From: Glutinoglossum americanum
Lineage: Eukaryota > Ascomycota > Geoglossomycetes > Geoglossales > Geoglossaceae
Direction: 5' to 3'
DNA: 64,000 nt
NCBI GenBank assembly: GCA_020080175.1
Contig: JAGHQL010000018.1
Coordinates: forward strand, 124,001 to 188,000
This document shows positions 58,115 to 64,000 of this stretch, piece after piece. Below the pieces are notes generated by a model. That model was not told where the DNA came from and did no database searches. It was given only the letters and a program-made list of their open reading frames with translations. Position numbers and translations under genes: made by a program. Every line of letters starts with the position of its first letter. Within the stretch, counting starts at the first letter, position 1.

Positions 58115-60606
58115 TTAGTGTAGGATAGAGGCCTTCTTTTTCAAGCTACTGAATCGATGAGTCTTCTTTTCCTTGTCCTTAACCTCTAGGGTTGGGTGCT
58201 GTGTCGGGATTGCTGATTCGTCATCGCCACCTAAATCCTGCGTAAACGAACCCCCAGATACGTCTTTCATATCCTTCAACTTATCCCTATCCTTCCCCCA
58301 GAACTTATTCTTCCCGCTCATGCTTTTGCTACTATGCCGGAATCTACTGAGACCTCCGCCAACTAATGCACCGTTCTCCTTATGCTTCTCAGTTTCCTTG
58401 GCTCGCCGTTGATCCTCATCGGCCTTTGTCAATCTGCTAGCGGCAATGGCCGCTTTCTCATCTTCCTTCTGCTTTCTCTCGGTCTCCTTCCTTCTTGCTT
58501 CCGCGTCCTTGAGTCGTTGCTTTTCAGCTTTTTCACGTTCCTTCTCTGCCATTTTAGCCTCCTTCTCCTCCTTAGCCCTCTCCTTTTTTGACTTGACCTC
58601 CATCTTTGGGGGGGACGCGGCAATTAGGCTTTTATCAGCCTGAAGTGGAGTATTCTGATGCGCCACCTGAGGCTCCAAGACTGGATTGCTAAGGTTGGCG
58701 AAGGGATCGCTCTCATCAATTGTATTCGTATCGGCAACGTGAGCGTGGAAAGTGTGTCCATTTGAGAGGTGTCCATTCGCCTTCCCCTGAGCATGGACTC
58801 CTACCTTGGGAGTTATAGGGCCCGCGGCCTTAGCAGTCGCCAGTCCTTCTGCTTCATGTTCACCCTGAACTGTTTCCAGCGTTGTCTCTTGATAGAACAA
58901 CACATAGGCACAGGCTAGACCAGGTTTCTCCCCAAAAAAGTTTCGCACGTAGCTCTTGTCGACAGGTTCCACCATCTCATCATCGAACAGTAACCAACCC
59001 CTATCTTCTGTTTTGATGATGGATACGTAGTGTCCATGGTATGGCCCGCCACCAATATGCACAACCACAGCATATAGTTCGTATAAACGATCGGGATCCT
59101 CAGCGTCATCCGTGGTATTAAACAATCGTAGGTGATATGGGTAAACGACTCGATGGAACAATTTCGTTAACCGCGCCAGATCCTCAGTGTACTTAAAACG
59201 CTTCAAGTGCAATGCTAGTATTCGTGGTGCACGTTTGATCTTCATCCTTTTCTCCGCCTCCTGAAGATCTCCACATTTATCACAGTGAAACTTGTTCCTT
59301 TCACAAAGCATCTCTGACTGCGAGAAGTTCCGCAAGCACGAAGTTACTGATGTGTGCTTATCCAAATCAATGGAAAGGTCCAGAAATGTCTCGTCTCTCT
59401 GTGATACGTTTTCGCAGGTGAGGCATTTAGTTTCTGATGTCAATGTCCCCTCAAAAATGTCATGTACCCAGCTTGTGGTTGTTCCAGATCTAGGCGCTTC
59501 CGCAGAGGCAATTGTTGAGCCTAGGACTGGAGTGCTCGAGCCTGCCGAGCTCGACTTCTCATATTCTTCTGTCTTCTCCACGACTTGATTCAGGAGATAA
59601 TTAAGGAATTCGTGAGCGTCCTGGTGCATCTGCGACCGAAACAGTTCATTTTCCCGCTTTAGCGTCTCGACGAACTTCTGTGGGCTGACCACACCAGTCC
59701 TCGACGGATGTGCCATGATAGACTCGAAAATGTCTTTCAATGCTGTGAATATCGACTCCGACATGCCGTAACTTTTCGCATTTCCGTAATCCATAGAAAG
59801 TATGGGACCCGTTAACAATGCTGCCTTCTTCTTATATTCCGGAGATTCCTTATTATCTTCCGGTCTACTGGCTTGCGGACCTGAAGCCGGTGCTCCCTGT
59901 ATCGACTTTCGTCTAGGATCAGATGTTGTAGAAGCGCCCGTCACCGTTTTGGATCTCGATAAAGGAGCAGAGTTCGGCCCTGTTGAAACATTCGATAAGA
60001 CATCGGTATTTAATCGGGGTAACCCATCTAGGGCTCCGTTGGAAAAATGGAGCTGAGAGCGAACAGGATACCCAACCACCCGCTCCCGAAATTGTTTTGA
60101 GTAGAACAGGCATTGTAAAATCGAGTTGCAATAGCTGTTTCACGAGTCGTGAGTAAACGGTATGAAAGTATGAGTATGTTGGAGTACCATGTATTTCCAA
60201 ACTACGCAAATTGTTAGTGCCTGGTTCTAGCGTCCTGCCGTAGCCCCCCGAGCGTGGTTCTTACATTCTCCATCCCAAAGAACTTATCGCTCCCGTCATC
60301 TCTTATCGGTCCCGCATCCATAAGAAGCCTCTCTAACGGTGTTTGTGGTAGTGGAGGGTCCCTCTTTCCTGGTGAGACACCTGAGAGTTGTGTCCTCCCT
60401 CCCTATATGTATGAACGGCACGGTTAGCCGGTTTCGTTTGGTGACACGGTCAATTATGCTGGAGCCAGCCCATGGAATTGAAGATGCCGGAAGATGTCGA
60501 TGAACTAGCACAGCGAACTCGCGGCGACCAACAGAGAAGATCAGAAGAATCACGGTAAGAAAGATAAACAGACCGAGCCACTCCATTTTCCAAAAAACGA
60601 TGTCAT
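58115..60606 (-). CDS. creB: Ubiquitin-specific protease, CreB/USP12-46 type
   Basis: Deubiquitinase of the CreB/Ubp9/USP12 class; in Aspergillus CreB with the WD40 protein CreC acts in carbon catabolite repression. Secure exons: 60368-60265, 60201-60188 (14 nt) and 60134-58115. Sequence runs [26 protein letters not shown], then [17 protein letters not shown] with the catalytic Cys. The Cys codon is split (T60189 G60188 | C60134). Later: [19 protein letters not shown], zinc ligands CLTCEN and [15 protein letters not shown], and the His box [14 protein letters not shown] with [10 protein letters not shown]. The last 230 residues form a charged coiled coil ([18 protein letters not shown]). The first exon is tentative: ATG at 60606 (MTSFFGKW) with a donor near 60582 keeps frame, 720 residues. 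Confidence 0.88.
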
Positions 60607-61764
60607 CCTCCAGTTGCGCTTGCGATCACGGCGTGCGCGAGGCGACTTCAGACTCTAGGGCTCGTCGAGCAACTCTTCGCCCGAGTCAATCCTCTTTTGA
60701 GGGGCGACACAGGCGGGAATAGGCGGTTCCACTATCGTTTGCAGCTCGAATTTGTGAAGAACGAGAGACCGACGTCGCGAAAGGGCAGACAGAAGCTAAG
60801 TCTTGGAAAGTGAAGACTCGATGGCGGCGGGGCCGTGGGGGCGAAGACAAGGCGGCGTTCGCGACGCTAGAATTGAACCACTTCTACTCTGTCGTGGTTT
60901 AAGCCAGGATGCCTCTCAATTCAGCCGGTCCTGTATTCCGGTGAGGAGGTATTTAGCTCTCTTGCTGGAGTAGCCAGGTAGTTTTATAGAAGGACAACCG
61001 AACGTGGTTGGGTTGAAAATGTTCAATTGATGGGGTCAAGGATGGAGAGCAAATAGAAAACCAACGAGGAGCGACAATTAACTAGTGAGCGGCGAAAGCG
61101 GCAGCCAGGTTTACTCGGACAAGCCAAGAAAGTCTACAACGAGGGCGAGGAGCTGTTCTCGAAGGCTATCGACTGTGAGGGCTGGACAGCCTTCCGATCA
61201 TCTATCTACAAACATTGAACGAGCAGTTGTCGCATCCACATAGATGCCTAAGCGCGATGGGCCGTAGCTTTCAAACTAGGAAAATAAGGACAGAGTAAGA
61301 ATAGCTCCCGATGTAATCACGCAGTACCCACATGGTATTAGGAGAGCCAAGCATCTCCGTCCAGCCGACGCCAACAAACCGATCTAATTTGCCCTTCCGA
61401 TTAAAGTCTTGCCGGTTTGGGCAGCTCGTTGGACGGGCAGGGGAGCTCGGCGCCACCATCGATGATGGCGTACATGTCTTAGGCGCAACCTTTTCCCCCA
61501 AACATCAGCGGATTAAAGATCTGACCTCTGAGCGATCACCATGGCACAGGGGCTGGTAAGCTGCTTCGTAGGGTGCAGGGACAAAGCCCGAGCCTAACCT
61601 GGATGATGAAATTCGAGTGGCTAGTTGATCTCTCGCTGCTCTTACGTAGGATATTCCCGGGTTTTCCTTGAAAGCCTGATCATCTACGGTGCTAACCAAA
61701 CGCCACCCTCTCACAGAATTGTAATATTCACGCAGGTATTTTTTAGATTAGTCTTACTTTCCCA
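60607..61764. other. Intergenic region, nothing recognised
   Basis: 1.16 kb between the deubiquitinase 5' end and the VPS33 3' end; GC-rich in the first half. A stretch near 61050-61110 faintly resembles the start of nuclear 28S rRNA but the likeness does not continue. No gene called. Confidence 0.5.
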
Positions 61765-64000
61765 TCATGTGCCACAACCGCTGTCCACCAGAGCTGCATC
61801 CATCATCTTGTTGCCGTTGATGATGGAGGTTGTGCAAATGACAATCTGTCGCCGTCCTAAAACACCACATGTCATCAGCGTCTTGGTTTGATTACCCCTA
61901 GAATACGGAGTTACCTTCTTCCTTAGCGGCAATAAACCGTAGCGCCGCTATTTCCGTAAATGTTATTCCGCCCAGAAAGAAAACAACCGTCGTCTTCCTC
62001 TCGTTCTGCCCGTTTAATATCATTCTTGCTCTCACCGCCTTCTCCTCTCCCCTCTGCACCTCGTCAAATGTCTTCCCCCCTACATATTTAACTGCATCAT
62101 CAAACCCCCTCCACCCCTGAGCGCCATTGCTCACTGCATTGGCGCCACCCCCACCTCTGGTAAGGCTGATCAGATGCTGTTTCTGCAATACACATTGCAC
62201 AAGACGGACACTGAGTGGCGCGTAGCCGCTGTAGACATATGCGATATCATCAGGGTCTTGCTCATTTACTTCATCAACAATGAGGCGGAGCATTTTGCGG
62301 AGTTGAGAATAGTTCGTCTTCCCGCTAATATTACCTTGGCCGATTGACAAGGCGTTTGCAGACGTGCGAGAATGCAGCAGTTGCAGCTTTTCGAGGGCGT
62401 CAAGAGTAAGGAGGTGTTGGAAACCGTAGGCGTGTAAAATTTCCCGCTTCGAATTATCGAGGTCTTTAGGCTTTAGACCCCCAGAGATGCACGACTCAAG
62501 GCAGAGGAGGCGAAGAACCATCGGAAGCGGGCAGTCGCGGGCGATTAATTCTTCGATTGTGCCGTGTTGCGACGACGGATCGGCGCCTGCGGCAAGATTT
62601 TGCTGGACTTCTAAGATACGGTTGAAGAGGTCTGACCTCGTGTGCTTCATGATTTCCTCCGCAATTCCCGTGTGAATTTTTAGGCTCTGTTGCTCGGCTT
62701 GAAATGCCGGTAGTTTACTCACAAATTCCCGAAGCTCGGAAACGCTCTTTGAGCCATGCCTGCTCTCGTAGTCAGCTTCGAGACGGCGGGCGACCTTATT
62801 CAGGAGACCACCAACGATAGCAAAGTTGCTGTCGCGAAGTTGATCGTATAATTTGTCCGATGAGTCTAGCTGTATCTTCCGCTTTCTATCCTGTTGTGTC
62901 TGTTGTACTAGAACGGGAGACTTTGATGATGAACCTGATTGCTGTGGAGGTGGGGCTGCACCCACTATCGACGAATCAATTTCAGCTTGAGAGTTTTGTA
63001 TTCCAATTACCTCGTCCACAAGCCCCTCGTAAGTCAGTTGTGTTAGCAAGACGGTGGCAAAGTCAGTTTCTCGATCGATTATGATCAAATTTTCGATCGT
63101 CGGGCTTGGTGTGAGTGTGAGCATCAAAGAATTACTGGCTGAAGAATCGACGCCTGCTGTCACTTCCGATCGCATCCGAATAAGCAAATCCGCAAGGCGA
63201 CGTGCATTATCCCCCTTTCCAATAATCCGTGGGAAGAGTCCATGGCGCTGCTGGAGAGACATGAGAGCTCGAGCGGCAAGAAACGTGGTCGTTGGATCTT
63301 TGCGCTGTGGTAACCAACACGGTTAACTATAGGCACTATGGTGTTGCCCTAGGGCCGCCGCAGTACCTACAAGATATAGTTCGGTAAAAGAGTCTTCCAA
63401 CTCTAGTGACAAGAGATCTTTCTCTAATGGCACAAAGTACAATGGAAACTCAGCAATGCTGACGTCTCCAAGGACTCCCTCCTCTTCAAGGATCTTGTCA
63501 CATACAAGAGTGCGCCTCGGCACCCAGAATATGGAGAACTCATGGTTAGCTTGTGCATTTCGTTGCAGACGCTTAATCTGTTCTTACGACGTAGAGAATT
63601 GTCAGCATGTGTTATGCGCATCAATCACTGGGATATTGAAAGCGACGCAATGAAAGCGTGTTGTTTAATGGTATGACCATATGAAAATAGATATCGGGAT
63701 CAAGACTGGCTAGACAGAGGAGGGGATAAAATCTATATAGCCTACTTTCGATCCCTTGAGTGAAATGCTAAAATTGAAAATAAATCGAGAAAGCGAATTG
63801 GCTTGCGAAAACGACAACCAGAGACAACGAAATACTGGATCAATGATGTAGAACATACCACCGATAGCCTGAGCATGCTTGGCCTTCTCTCCACGAACTA
63901 GAAACACTACATTTCTTTGGCTCGAGTCTACATTGCCGTTCTCCAGCCAAAACACCTTATCGACCCCATAGTCCTGTAGAGTGGAGAACTTGACGAATAA
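61765..64000 (-). CDS. VPS33: Vacuolar sorting Sec1/Munc18 protein VPS33 (5' end cut)
   Basis: SM-family protein of the HOPS and CORVET tethers, templating SNARE assembly at vacuole and endosome. The gene runs off the right edge: the outermost exon reads FVKFSTLQDYGVDKVFWLE and VVFLVRGEKAKHAQAI. Next come IKRLQRNAQANHEFSIFWV, PRRTLVCDKILEEEGVLGD, IAEFPLYFVPLEKDLLSLE, joined by an intron to RKDPTTTFLAARALMSLQQ. The large exon 63300-61910 carries IENLIIIDRETDFATVLLT, QLTYEGLVDEVIG and CLPMVLRLLCLE-like text, ending VVFFLGGITFTEIAALRFI. A last small exon gives RRQIVICTTSIINGNKMM and the stop at 61765. A Ser/Gln-rich loop (PPPQQSGSSSKSPV) sits in the middle. Confidence 0.93.

Noticed and set aside
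61050-61110. Faint likeness to the 5' part of 28S rRNA (ACCAAC ... GTGAGCGGCGAAAGCGGCA)
   Set aside because: Similarity covers only about 50 bases, with gaps, and the following sequence does not continue as rRNA.

Overview
The window is nuclear DNA of a filamentous ascomycete (Pezizomycotina). Genes carry short introns (about 50-100 bp) with GTRNGT-type donors, CTAAC branch points and CAG/TAG acceptors. The gene set includes FAN1, RAX2, a seven-helix Frizzled/secretin-like receptor, a CreB-type deubiquitinase and a Cya5-like PPR protein. A small lectin of the Aleuria aurantia (AAL) type, the long gene-poor gaps and many micro-exons make a Pezizomycetes relative plausible, but this is inference.

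Layout: 0-4.5 kb holds prefoldin subunit 2 and CMC2 (divergent pair) and a RING E3 ligase. 4.5-8.9 kb is a gene-free stretch with a ~64-bp minisatellite. 8.9-17.6 kb holds the U2AF large subunit and OGG1 (divergent), then the polarity marker RAX2. 17.6-21.9 kb is a tail-to-tail intergenic region crowded with simple repeats, two of them telomere-like. 21.9-31 kb holds the receptor, ribosomal protein S13, and the divergent SDC1/FAN1 pair. 32-33.3 kb holds a three-repeat fucose-lectin-like gene behind a clear TATA box, followed by a degenerate tandem duplication. 34-45 kb is rich in membrane-traffic genes: SNX4/ATG24, TVP38, a CCCH-Smr protein and the GARP subunit VPS53. A split tRNA gene and a G-patch gene follow. 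47-54 kb holds a mitochondrial PPR protein divergent from ORC3, then a thioredoxin-fold protein with a CPYS site. 54.7-64 kb holds ALG12, a CreB/USP12-type deubiquitinase and the 3' part of VPS33, whose 5' end lies beyond the window.

The genes are mostly unrelated housekeeping functions. A loose theme is endosome/Golgi/vacuole traffic (SNX4, TVP38, VPS53, VPS33) and genome maintenance (OGG1, FAN1, ORC3, SDC1). No transposon, retroelement, CRISPR array or prophage was recognised. The best candidate for something undescribed is the three-blade AAL-type lectin at 32.2-32.9 kb: half the blade number of the known six-blade fold, leaderless, with a 13-nt exon inside a binding-site strand. Exon boundaries were derived by hand from splice signals and reading-frame continuity; most gene models close to a whole number of codons.
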